Shown one piece after another: positions 54,589-64,000 of a stretch of DNA of 64,000 nt. Origin of the DNA: Platanthera guangdongensis. Taxonomy: Eukaryota; Streptophyta; Magnoliopsida; Asparagales; Orchidaceae. The translations under genes were made by a program, and so were the position numbers. Each line of letters begins with the position of its first letter. Positions within the stretch are counted from its first letter, which is position 1. A model generated the notes under the pieces. That model ran no database searches, was not told the DNA's origin, and saw nothing but the letters and a program-made list of their open reading frames with translations. The stretch lies in contig CM077157.1 of NCBI GenBank assembly GCA_039583875.1, positions 71,238,346 through 71,302,345 of the forward strand, in the 5' to 3' direction.

Positions 54589-56400
54589 TGTCACGACCCG
54601 TCTTGATAGAAGTCAGAGTGCGGTTCGGGCGGGCTGTGATGCCACAAGCATGGACGGAAAGAAGGTCATGCCTGCTATGGCGGATGCAAAGAATGCTGAA
54701 AATAGTTTTAAAATAATTACTTTTAAGTAAAAACGGTTTGATCTTTAATATGCAGAAGCTTCAGAGTATTAAATGCATAGGTACTTGAAAAAAAATTATG
54801 TTTTACAGGTCACTACTATAATTTTCATGCAAATGATTCGACAAAGGGTGCATATGCATTAATTTCAAAGTCTAGTACATAAATATTTAAATAGTCTGAC
54901 AGTTGTCCATGATTACAGAGAAAATGTCTGATTGTAATCATTACATAAAAGAAATATTTGACAGTAAAAGAAATGTAAACATATAATCTGGAATTTGATG
55001 TTGATCGGGCTCGAGTACCTGGCGGAGCTGCACGAACGCTAAGACAATTTCAAAACATAAAGGAAAAGACTCAGAACATTGAAATAAACAGGTGAACAAA
55101 AAAGATACAGAACAATAATAGAAGCAGAAATGTAAGAGTGTACTAGTTTCTCATAAAGCAAAACTATTCGGGACAAGCAAATAAATGGGCTAAACCGAAC
55201 AAGCTAATTTATTAGGCTACTCCGGAGTATAACATATAGTCAGATCCAGAAACGTCATTAGCTGTAATCAGTGAAAGATGAAAGTGTTTTATTTGATGCA
55301 CGTGATTCTAAAGTAAGTCTAAATGCAAGTCTTATCAAAACAGTTGTGCTTGCTATGACCATTTATTGGTTTCCGTTGTCAGTCAAGCGGAAACTCGATT
55401 CAAGGCGTCATATCAATTTAACACTACCTTTCACTTGTTGCTTATGCAATTAAAGATTTTAAAGATTCAAAATTTAGGAGATTCATAACATATCAAGACC
55501 TGAGACAAATTTGACGATTCAAACTGTACAATATTAGGGTTCATGAACGCGTCAAGAGAGGAATCGAGTTACAGAGCCACATTCGCTCAAGTCTTACAAT
55601 AGACATAAGAAACCCGACAGACATCAGAAACCAGACGGACATCAAAAATCGGATTCGACGACACAGAAGGAATCAACCAGTGAGTTTCGACTCTTGCGAG
55701 TTTGAGAGGTTAATGTTTCAGTAACCAGAAAATTTTTCGAGTAAATCGCAGAGGTAAGTTGAAATGTATCGGATCAGAGATATCAAGTACATATCTAGGT
55801 TAAATCATCCTTGTACTCAAGTATTTTTCCACGTAAAAAGTGCGTTACGAGCATGATACATCAAAACATCAATCATATACTTGCTAACCAGAATTCGTTA
55901 CAGTTATTGTCGTGACAATGTTGCTCGTGATTAACGCTTTACTATTCTTCAAATTATTTCTCAAAAGAGATAGAATCCATCAATTTATATATCCAATTAA
56001 CTATCGTTCACTAACTCGTCTCCCAATTATCCAAATATCATCATTTACACTCACGACTCGCGTTATTCCTATCGCGGGAACCTCAAACGGTTAACACATC
56101 TATTTAGGGATTCGAGATCTAAATTATTTGACGAAACAAGTAATCAAGAACGAATTCAGACAAATATAAGTTCATACAAGGTAAATAAGTTCAATGTTTG
56201 CAAGAGAGAAAGATCTCTACTTGCTTGAACGAAGCTGCAATTGGCGGCAGCGAAGCGCGCAAGCGATATCAGAAATCCTGATTGGACCTGTTCAGGAACA
56301 ATCACAGACAAAGTTTGATAATTTGACATGATGAAAAACAAAACGCTAGCACAATAATTATACGTTATATAACTAAATCAAAAGATGATAAGACATTTAC
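54589..56400. repeat. 1.8-kb direct repeat X, copy 1 (LTR-like, TGTCACGAC start)
   Basis: 1,812 bp starting TGTCACGACCCGTC, matching 57003-58806 throughout with scattered differences (for example shared GTCAGAGTGCG, GATGCCACA, TTGATCGGGCTCG and ACTATCGTTCACTAACTCG). No coding capacity. Together with copy 2 it looks like the LTR pair of a minus-strand element. Confidence 0.85.
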
Positions 56401-57002
56401 AAATATCGGGGAGTTGAAATTAGAGATTCTAACACATTTTCTACTGTCAGGTATATAAATTATGTAATAATTACGGTATTTTCATTGAACCACTCTAGGT
56501 AATAATCATGCAAGTGCTATTCCGAGATCACATGCAATGTCAAGCAAATAAAAAATCAATGTGTGTACAATCATTATTGTTGTTCTTGTCTTCACACTTG
56601 TGCAATGATTTATGATATGAATGCAAATGAATGGATACACATGCTATGTTAAGCGCCCATATCACTTAACATATCATGCACATTATGACTCTAATGCCAG
56701 CGCACTTAAAAATATTAAACCGCCCATACAATTTAATATTCGCAAGCGGTGTATATCATAGTGAGAAATTCATATGCACAAAAATGTTAAGTTTGCCCAT
56801 ACTCCCTTAACATTCGTGTGCATACTACTCATGCTTATGAGTGAGTGTGTGCGTGTTTCAGTCGCGAACAACAGATAATGACAAGCTGAGTGAAGGAATG
56901 ATGCATGCATATTTTTTTTATAATAAAGTTCAAATTGTTTGGTAATTACAAAAATACTTTATCATTAGGAGCTAACCTCTCTAACCTCCCTCTGGTACCA
57001 AC
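56401..57002. other. Short interior Y between the X repeats
   Basis: About 600 bp without coding sequence. Contains related phrases TTAAGCGCCCATATCACTTAAC, TTAAACCGCCCATACAATTTAA and TTAAGTTTGCCCATACTCCCTTAA at about 56653-56815, each a small inverted repeat around CCCATA. A PBS-like site borders copy 2. Confidence 0.6.
56989..57000 (-). promoter_or_regulatory. Probable primer-binding site (decayed)
   Basis: Minus-strand TGGTACCAGAGG next to the repeat end TGACA-GT. It differs from TGGTATCAGAGC at two positions. It supports reading repeat X as an LTR on the minus strand. Confidence 0.55.
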
Positions 57003-58806
57003 TGTCACGACTCGTCTCGACAGAAGTCAGAGTGCGCTTCGGGCAGACCGTGATGCCACAGACATGAGTGAAAAGAAGGTCATGCCTCCTAAGGCGGATG
57101 CAAAAAAATGCTGAAATTAGTTTTAAAATAATTACTTTTAAATAAAAACGGTTTGATCTTTGTTATGCGGAATCTTTCAGAGTTTTAAATGCATAGGTAC
57201 TAGAAAAAAATTATGTTTTACAGTACACTACTATAGTTTTCATGCAAATGATTCGACAGAGGGTGCACATGCATTAATTTCAAAGTCTAGTACATAAATA
57301 TTTAAATAGCCTAGCAGTTGTCTATGATTTCAGAGAAAATGTCTGATCGTAATCATTACATAAAAGAAACATTTGACAGTAAAAGTAATGTAAACATAAA
57401 ATCTGGAACTTGATGCTGATCGGGCTCGAGTACCTAGCGGCGCTGCACGAATGCTAAGCCAATTTCAAAACAAAAAGGAAAGGCTCAGAACATTGAAATA
57501 AACAGATGAGCAAAGTAAAGATACAGAACAATAATAGAAGTAGAAATGTAAGTGTACCGGTTTCTCATAATGCAAAACTATTCAACACAGGCAAATAAAG
57601 GAGCTAAAAAGAACATGTTAATTTATTAGACTACTCCGGAGTATAACATATAGTCATATCCAGAAACGTCATTAACTGTAATCAGTGGAAGGTGGAAGTG
57701 TTTTATTTGATGCACGTGATTGTAAAATAAGTCTAAATGCAAGTCTTATCAAAACAGTTGTGCTTGCTATGACCATTTATTGGTTTTCCTTGTCAGTCAA
57801 ACGGAAACTTGATTCAAGACGTCACATCGATTTAGCACTACCTTTCATTAGTTGCTTATGACAATAAAGATTTTAAAGATTCAAGATTTAGGAGATTCAT
57901 AACATATCAAGACCTGAGGCAAATTTGGCTATTCAAACTGTACAAAATTAGGGTTCATAAATGCGTCGAGAGGAATTGAGTTACGAAGCAACATTCGCTC
58001 AAGTCTTAGAACAGACCTAAGAAACCAGATAGACATCAGAAACCAGACGGACATCAGATACCGGATTCGATGACATAGAAGAAATCAACCAGTGAGTTTT
58101 GACTCTTACGGGTTCGAGGGGTTAATGTTTCAGTAACTGGAAGATTTTTCGAATAGAGGTAAGTTGGAATGTATCGTATCGGAGATATCAAGTACATATC
58201 TAGGTTAAATCATCCTTGAACTCAAGTATTTTTTCATGTAAAAAGTACGTTACGAGCATGATACATCAAAACATCAATCATATACTTGCTAATCAGAATT
58301 CATTACAATTATTATCGTGACAATGTTGCTCGTTATTAACGCTCTACTATTCTTCAAATTATTCCTCAAAAGTGACAGAATCCATCAATTTATATATCCA
58401 ATTAACTATCGTTCACTAACTCGTCTCCCAATTATCCAAATATCATCATTTACACTCACGACTCGCGTTATTCCTATCGCTGGAACCTCAAACAGTTAAC
58501 AAGTCTATTTAGGGATTCAAGATCTAAATTATTTGACGAAACATGCAATCAAGAACGAATTCAGACAAATATAAGATCAGACAAGGTAAATAGGTTCAAT
58601 GTTTGCAAGAGAGAAAAAATCTCTACTTGCCTGAAGGAAGCTGCAATTGGCGGCGGCGAAGCGCGCAAACAAAATCAGAAATCCTGACTGGACCTGTTCA
58701 GGAACAATCACAGACAAAATGTGATAATTTGAAATGATGGAAAACAAAATGCTAGCACAATAATTATACGTTACATAACTAAATCAAAAGAGGCTAAGAG
58801 ATTTAC
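57003..58806. repeat. 1.8-kb direct repeat X, copy 2
   Basis: 1,804 bp, TGTCACGACTCG... to ATTTAC. Similarity to copy 1 stops at 58806, where this copy continues into 58807-59350 and copy 1 continues into Y. Confidence 0.85.
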
Positions 58807-59350
58807 CTCCCTCAAAAGTGAGGGTAGAGGAGACACGCGAACACGGAGACTTGACAACGCTTGGGTTACAAAAACCCTAATTCGGAGAGAGGTTTGGAGA
58901 GATTCCATCACTTGGGTCGCGGAGCTATGCCGGAAATCAAAACACAACACGGTTAGACAAAAACGAGAGGGGAAACTCATGAATCACAAGTTGAACGAAA
59001 TTGGAGCATGCAAGTTTCAAAATAAATTCAAGGAAAGAAGAAAAAGAGGGGAAAGAGGAAACCCTTACCAATAGGAACCAAATCCGAGCCCAAGGAAGAG
59101 GGGAGGAAACCCTAACTGTTCCTTGCCACCAATATCGGCCAGAGTAGCGGGAGCCGCTGCCAGAGGAAGAGGAGGCGAGAAGAACTGGATGCTGCTGCTG
59201 CTGGAGGAGGCAGAGCCCCTGTCGGGCATGACAGGAGGAAGAGGCGAAGTCGGCGCCTGGAGAGGAAGCAGGAGAGGCACCGACCCTTGGCTACCGGCTA
59301 GAGAACGAGGGGGAGGAGCAGGTGGGGTCGAAAATTTGGGAGAAGGTGCT
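58807..59350. other. Segment Z, extension of X copy 2
   Basis: G/A-rich on the plus strand with GAGGAAACCCTAAC-type phrases and Pro/Ser-rich minus frames. No domain. It is probably the rest of the 5' LTR (U3 side) whose counterpart was deleted at copy 1. The junction with gypsy RNase H at about 59350 is approximate. Confidence 0.4.
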
Positions 59351-59830
59351 CTCCGGTAAGCGGGATAAGGCGTTAACAACCATGTTCTCTTTGACCTGCC
59401 TATAGAGAATCTTATAATCATACCCTAACAGTTTCGTCACCCACTTCTGCTGGAGAGGAGAGGAGATCCGTTGTTTCAAGAAGTGCTTCAAGCTCTAATG
59501 GTCAGTACGGATTTTGAAGTGTCACCCCAACAAGTAAGGCCGCCACACGGCCACCGCATGAATGATTGCCAACATCTCCTTCTCGTACGTAGAGAGCCCT
59601 AAAGTACGGGGGGACCAACGTCTTGTTGTAGAAGGCGAGTGGCCGGCCTTCCTGTATCAACACCGCGCCAATGCCCACGCCCGACGCATCGGTTTCAAGT
59701 ATAAACTCCTTGTTTTAATCAGGAAGAGCGAGAACCGGTGTGGTCGTCATGGCCCCCCTGAGGGTCTCGAATGCCGTCTCCGGCTCTTCCTGCCAAAGGA
59801 AGGCGTCCTTCTGTAATAATTGAGTCAGCG
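59351..59830 (-). pseudogene. Gypsy RNase H fragment
   Basis: The frame near 59491-59360 reads LKHFLKQRISSPLQQKWVTK, LLGYDYKILYRQVKENM and VVNALSRLPE, the classic end of Ty3/gypsy RNase H (normally ADALSR, here NALSR). The upstream half (DASGVGIGAVLI-like) is read in a broken frame at about 59580-59710, with stops. The element is cut directly after LPE; no integrase follows. Confidence 0.75.
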
Positions 59831-60545
59831 ACCGTGCAATCTTGCCATAATCTTTCACAAATCTCTTGTAATATCCCGTAAGTCCTAAGAAGCCCCGTAA
59901 TGCCCGAACCGTATGAAGGAGAGGCCACGACAACATGCTCTCGATCTTCTTTGGATCAGCCTTGACGCCGCGAGCGGAGACCAAATGTCCCTGGTACTCG
60001 ACCTCCTCCTGTCCGAACGAACACTTAGATTGCTTGGCGTATAGTTGGTGCTGGCGAAGGATGGTGAAAACGTGCTCGACATGGGTCAGGTGCTCCTCCC
60101 AACTGGTACTGTAGATGAGGATATCATCAAAAAATATCAACACTGAGCGGCGGAGAAGCGGATGAAAGATCTCGTCATGACTGCTTGGAACGTGGACGGG
60201 GCGTTGTTGAACCCAAAAGGCATCACGAAGATCTCATAATGCCCATCATGCATGCGGAAAACTATCTTGTGTATGTCCTCGTGCATTCGAATCTGGTGGT
60301 ATCCCGGCCGGAGGTCGAGCTTGGTAAATAGAAGGGCACCATGCAGTTCATCTAACAGTTCTTCGATAAAAGGAATGAGAAACTTATCCTTGATAGTCGA
60401 GTTGTTCAACCCGCGGTAGTTCACACAAAATCACCACAATTCGTCATTCTTCTTTACTAGGATGATGAGAGATGAGAAGGAATTAGTATTGGGACGAATA
60501 ATTTCGGCAGCAAGCATTTCATTGACGCTGCGCTCAATCTCGGTC
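59715..60545 (-). pseudogene. Gypsy reverse transcriptase
   Basis: Frames 60424-60137 ([39 protein letters not shown] with the first catalytic Asp, [17 protein letters not shown]) and 60143-59715 (FFDDILIYSTSWEEHLTHVE with FFDD at the active site, FLGLTGYYKRFVKDYGKIAR). A frameshift near 60140 splits them just before the catalytic box, and a stop near 60430 separates the N-terminal fingers region. Otherwise well preserved. Confidence 0.85.
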
Positions 60546-60798
60546 TAGATGTACGGATAACGGTACGTTCGGATGTTGGTGGGCTCCGCCCCCGTCTTGA
60601 GTTGGATCTGATGGTCTTTGAACCTCGGCAGTGGAAGTGTACGGGGTGCCTGAAATATCTCTGCATACTGAACCAGTACCGCCTGCATCTGAACTGGTAT
60701 TACTGGAGGAGCTGTGGGGGCCGAAGTAATCACCATAATCACCGCCATCGTGCTGCCCTAATCCCCTAGTCGCTCCAAACTTCGAAGGGATATCTCCT

Positions 60799-61218
60799 TC
60801 ATTGGGGAGGATTTGAGGCCCCCAGATAGTACTGCTTCCCATGTTGTAGGAACTCTATCGTCATTTGATCCCAGTCAAAGGTCACCCGTCTTAATTGCCG
60901 CAGCCACTGTACCCCAAGCACCATGTCAGAGCCTCTGATGGGTAGGAGGTAGATGTCCATGCGACCTGAGTACCCCTTTATCCATAGTTCCACCCTCTTC
61001 ATAACTCCCTCACATTGAAGTTTGCTTCCATCTGCCACCATGACATTAAAGACGACTCCCAGATCAATCATATGTCCCGCTCGCTGTGTCACATCGGGAT
61101 GGATGAAGTTGTGGGCGCTCCCACTATCCACCAAAATCGTCACCTGCTCTTGACTAACCTTCCCTGCAATCCGCATAGTGAGGGGGCCGTTGCACCCTTC
61201 CATCGCCTGTATGGACAC
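60799..61218 (-). pseudogene. Gypsy aspartic protease
   Basis: 139 open codons with the retropepsin site ILVDSGSAHNFI (D31-S32-G33) and SDMVLGVQWLRQLRRVTFDW, the gypsy LGxxWL motif. The frame itself is intact, but a stop at 60799 and another at about 61230 isolate it from RT and gag. Confidence 0.8.
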
Positions 61219-61299
61219 GCCAAACTCGGTCTAATCCAAGTCCCCATCCAATTCTGATTCGGGAGAGGGCTCGTCCTCCACATCCTCATGTAGCATGTA

Positions 61300-62662
61300 A
61301 ACCTGTATCTTTTGACATTTGTGCCTGGGCGTGTACTTGTCGTCGTAGTTGAAACATAGACCTTTCTCCTTCCTTGCCTGAAGCTCAGCCCATGATAGTC
61401 GTGTCACAGTTGGTTTGCCGGCCGCCGGTGGTTCTCTCCTGGCGACCGCCGGGGTAGTCGTTGTTCTCCCCGAGGTGCAGGTCCGTTGCTTGTTGAAGCG
61501 TTCCTCTTGAATGCGAGCCAGACTAATGACATGATTTAAAATGCGGGCATATATGATTGAATCTCGTCATGCAAATGTTCCTTGAGTCCCGACACGAAAC
61601 AACTAAACAACGTTCTTTCTTCCCACTGCACTCTATTTGTCAACTTTTCAAATTTCGTGCGATACTCCATCGCTGTCCTCTTCTGTCGCAATTTCTGAAG
61701 GAGGGCCTCAAAGTCCTTGTATTCTAACGACCCAAATCTAGCCGTGAATCCCTCCACAAAATCAGCCCAGAGCACATAATCCTTGCCCCTCAGAAACCAT
61801 TGCACCCACTAAAAGGCATCATCCTCCAAGTGGAATGACACAAGCTGTACCCATTGGCCCTCTGGAATATCCGGATAACAGAAAAAAAACTCTGCCTTGT
61901 GCACCAAGCGTCCCCACCATTAAACTCAAGAAAATTCATGCGCTTCAAATTCGGCGGCATGTAAGCTCGCGGAGCGGCCGGACCGTGCCACCCCGGCTCT
62001 TGTCCATACCACGTTGGCTTCCTGTGTTCCGTAGGCTCGAGAGGAGTGCCCAAAAATCCTTGACGAGGCAGTCCACCCGCCAGTTGGGGCTGACCGCCCC
62101 ATGGATCACCCACTCCATAGCCTCCTGGCTTCCCGTAGCCACGCGGGTGAGGTAGGAGTCCATCCGCCCCTCCTAATGGTGGTACCAGAGGTCCAGGAGC
62201 CCGCCCGTCCCCTCCCAGGTCTTCTCCGAACCGCCTCCACGACGGACGCCCGATTCCGGACTCGCCGTTTCCAACCGGCCCGACTCCTGCGCCCAACGTC
62301 GTTCCGCGACCTCCCCAAACTCCCGCTGTGCGCCCGACGCCGTTTGATCCCGCCAAGGCCCGACCCTGTCCCGCCGATCCGGAGGCCTTGACCCCTTGCG
62401 GTGCAAACTGGTGAAGCCCATTCGGTTCTACGGGCGGAACTGCTGAGCCTTCAGATTCCTCGTTTGATGTAGCCTTCCCTTTCAGATTTTGTGCCAATAA
62501 AACTTTGATCTCTTTCATGCGGGCGTCAATCCGTTCCTCCAGCCTTTGTGTGGAAGCCCTCATTTTTTCCTCGATGGCGGCTACTGAATCCGTCAATCCG
62601 ATGTTGTTTTCCTCTAGGGTTTCCAACCAGTTGCTTTCCTCTTGCAAGCGAGTGGTCACCAT
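61300..62662 (-). pseudogene. Gypsy gag
   Basis: Frame 62662-61790 begins MVTTRLQEESNW at the first Met after the PBS. It has an N-terminal coiled coil (VAAIEEKMRASTQRLEERID), a long Gly/Pro-rich stretch and the capsid start PPNLKRMNFLEFNGGD, then a frameshift near 61915. Frame 61805-61536 continues the capsid (VLWADFVEGFTARFGSLEYK, TKFEKLTNRVQW). Near 61330-61370 lies a damaged zinc knuckle (CFNYDDKYTPRHKC, second Cys replaced by Tyr). Confidence 0.8.
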
Positions 62663-62677
62663 GGTCGTAGGAACACT

Positions 62678-62689
62678 GCTCTGATACCA
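62678..62689 (-). promoter_or_regulatory. Primer-binding site of gypsy element
   Basis: Minus-strand TGGTATCAGAGC, a perfect initiator tRNA-Met type PBS, two bases from the LTR. Confidence 0.9.
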
Positions 62690-62691
62690 AA

Positions 62692-63011
62692 TGATAGGAG
62701 AATAGAGAGGAGAAGAGAACTAGAGACAGAGATAGCGAGAAAATTAGGGTTAAGAGGAGGGAGGAGAGAAATACCTGAATAGTCTTGTTTGTCTTCCAAG
62801 GGAGAACCCCGGGTATTAATATACCCGGGCCCAAGAGGGGCCGGTCGACACCTCCCATACGGGGCTGAATCGTGTGGTTCAGCTCGCATGCCACCGGTTT
62901 TAATGAGTGGGGGATGAACCTGTTGGTTCATCCCCGTTGCCGTTTGTCTTCTCCTTCTGCCTGCGAGTGTATTGACGCTCAAAGAACCGTGCCATGTTCG
63001 GGGGCGTATCA
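62692..63011 (-). repeat. 5' LTR of gypsy element
   Basis: 320 bp with TGATA...TATCA inverted ends. Minus-strand transcription would run toward gag. The 3' LTR is absent because the element is truncated at about 59350. The following bases CAAAA would be the target duplication, but there is no partner to compare. Confidence 0.8.
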
Positions 63012-63126
63012 CAAAATCATATGGCTTGAGTTATTATGTAACTTAATTTAAGATGATAGTGGCGACCTATAATTTTATTCTATTATAAACATGAATAAAT
63101 CTTAACGGGAGAGGCGGGCCGTAGAA

Positions 63127-63224
63127 AAAGTAATAATTTGATTAAAACAAAGTAATAATTTGATTCAAACAAAGTAATAATTTGTTTCAAACAAAGTAAT
63201 AATTTGTTTCAAACAAAGTAAAGT
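63127..63224. repeat. 22-bp tandem repeat, four units
   Basis: AAAGTAATAATTTGATTCAAAC and variants at 63127, 63149, 63171 and 63193, then a partial unit AAAGTAAAGTT. Flanking 63012-63126 shows no feature. Confidence 0.9.
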
Positions 63225-63924
63225 TACAACCTAAAAACAACATTGACGAGACATGATTACATAAACAAACTAAAACAAGACACAATGAGCAGAGAGGTGG
63301 GTATAAGAATACAAACATATGGAACCACCCTATAAAGGATTTTCACTCTCCAAGTCTTCTTCTCTTTCTCCTCTTTCCTTCTTGGTATTCACATCTCTTA
63401 GAGTTTTCTGGACCTTCGGGGACGAATCCAACATAGGTTATCCAGGTTAAAGTCTGTAATTTATAGAGACGGTTTGTTGGGAGAAGTTAACATCGAACAC
63501 GCCCTAGGAACACGGGCGTGCGGCGCAACTGTGTGCCCCAAAGATTGCGTTGCTTCACTCCTGGACATGTATAAAGTTGATTTTTGCAGAAAGAACCGAC
63601 ACACGCCCTAGGCACACAAGCGTGTCTCCAAATCACGTCTTTTGACCCCTGAAACTACCACCACGTGTTGGGTCACAAATGAATGCTTCCCAAAGTCATT
63701 TGGGATGCGTCTCTTCATCATTAAATCCATTTTGAAACTCAAAAGTTTTCGGATTCGTCCGAATCCGAGTTTAACCTATGCCTTGGCAACCAGACGAGCC
63801 ATGTGTTGATTCATGGTGTCGTGGGGAGAATTTTGATGACAAAGGCCAATGACAACCAACAACATTGCCTACAAATTGGATAGAAACAAGAGTCCAAGTA
63901 CCCCCCCCCCCCCCCACCACAACA
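63225..63924. other. Non-coding, two CCTAGG-containing dyads and a C15 run
   Basis: Two related dyads: ACACGCCCTAGGAACACGGG plus CGTG at 63498-63520, and ACACGCCCTAGGCACACAAG plus CGTGT at about 63601-63625. A run of 15 C lies at 63901-63915. No gene is evident. Such CACGCCC...GGGCGTG phrases are common in plant LTR elements, so this is probably TE leader or LTR. Confidence 0.45.
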
Positions 63925-64000
63925 ATGGAAACATCTAGGTTCGAGGCTGTAGTTGTGAAGGAACCGTCCAAAGAGGAGCGAGCTGGTCTGGGAGATGACA
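63925..64000 (+). other. Open frame at window edge (possible ORF start)
   Basis: ATG at 63925 opens 25 codons (METSRFEAVVVKEPSKEERA...) that run off the window. It follows a C15 tract and leader-like DNA, so it may be the start of a retroelement gag. Too short to name. Confidence 0.3.

Noticed and set aside
59123..59421. Gly/Arg-rich plus frame and Pro/Ser-rich minus frame in segment Z
   Set aside because: Low-complexity LTR-like DNA; the minus frame runs across the Z/gypsy junction, so it is not a natural gene.
62100..62420. Open frames on both strands in the gypsy gag Gly/Pro-rich region
   Set aside because: GC-rich gag coding (GGA/CCG codons) leaves other frames open; only the minus-strand gag frame has motifs.

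Overview
The window is nuclear DNA of a flowering plant. The evidence is a plant-type tRNA-Ser(UGA) gene, Ty1/copia and Ty3/gypsy retrotransposons primed by initiator tRNA-Met, an RTE-type LINE and several foldback MITEs. Nearly all of it is transposable-element sequence in various states of decay. The only host-gene candidates are the tRNA and a doubtful two-exon gene near 12.5-13.1 kb.

Layout. 1-2.5 kb: tRNA-Ser, a direct duplication that copies the 3' end of the tRNA, and a coiled-coil coding remnant. 2.55-3.2 kb: thirteen copies of a 22-24 bp motif at roughly 29-bp multiples. 3.5-7.2 kb: a reverse-strand copia ruin split by a 5'-truncated LINE. 8.0-11.7 kb: an old forward-strand gypsy element with two 371-bp LTRs and scrambled order, probably inserted in an intron. 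13.5-14.9 kb: a Tourist-like MITE and a 361-bp hairpin element.

14,949-48,092: the centrepiece. Four LTRs (about 1.53-1.54 kb) alternate with three internal regions (about 9.0 kb) of one large reverse-strand copia element of Sirevirus/SIRE type, as LTR-A-LTR-B-LTR-C-LTR. The whole 33-kb array has one perfect 5-bp target duplication (CGAGG) and none at internal junctions, so it was built inside a single insertion. Each unit reads, on the minus strand, PBS, gag, coiled-coil/palindrome linker, protease, integrase, RT-RNase H, palindrome-rich gap, a third ORF and PPT. All three units share at least three in-frame stops, so the founder was already defective. An 8+7+8 bp dyad (ATCGTCGA, 7 nt, TCGACGAT) recurs in three places per unit: around the LTR TATA box, before the third ORF, and inside coding sequence.

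48.1-64 kb: a foldback MITE next to a (TA)n array, a 1.4-kb miniature LTR element with a perfect TSD, a truncated reverse-strand copia, a 1.8-kb direct-repeat (LTR-like) element without coding capacity, and a reverse-strand gypsy element complete from its 5' LTR to RNase H and then cut off. The last kilobase has a 22-bp tandem repeat, a 15-base C run and an open frame running off the edge.

All family assignments come from motifs read by eye. No alignment or database search was run, and divergence statements rest on diagnostic sites rather than full counts.
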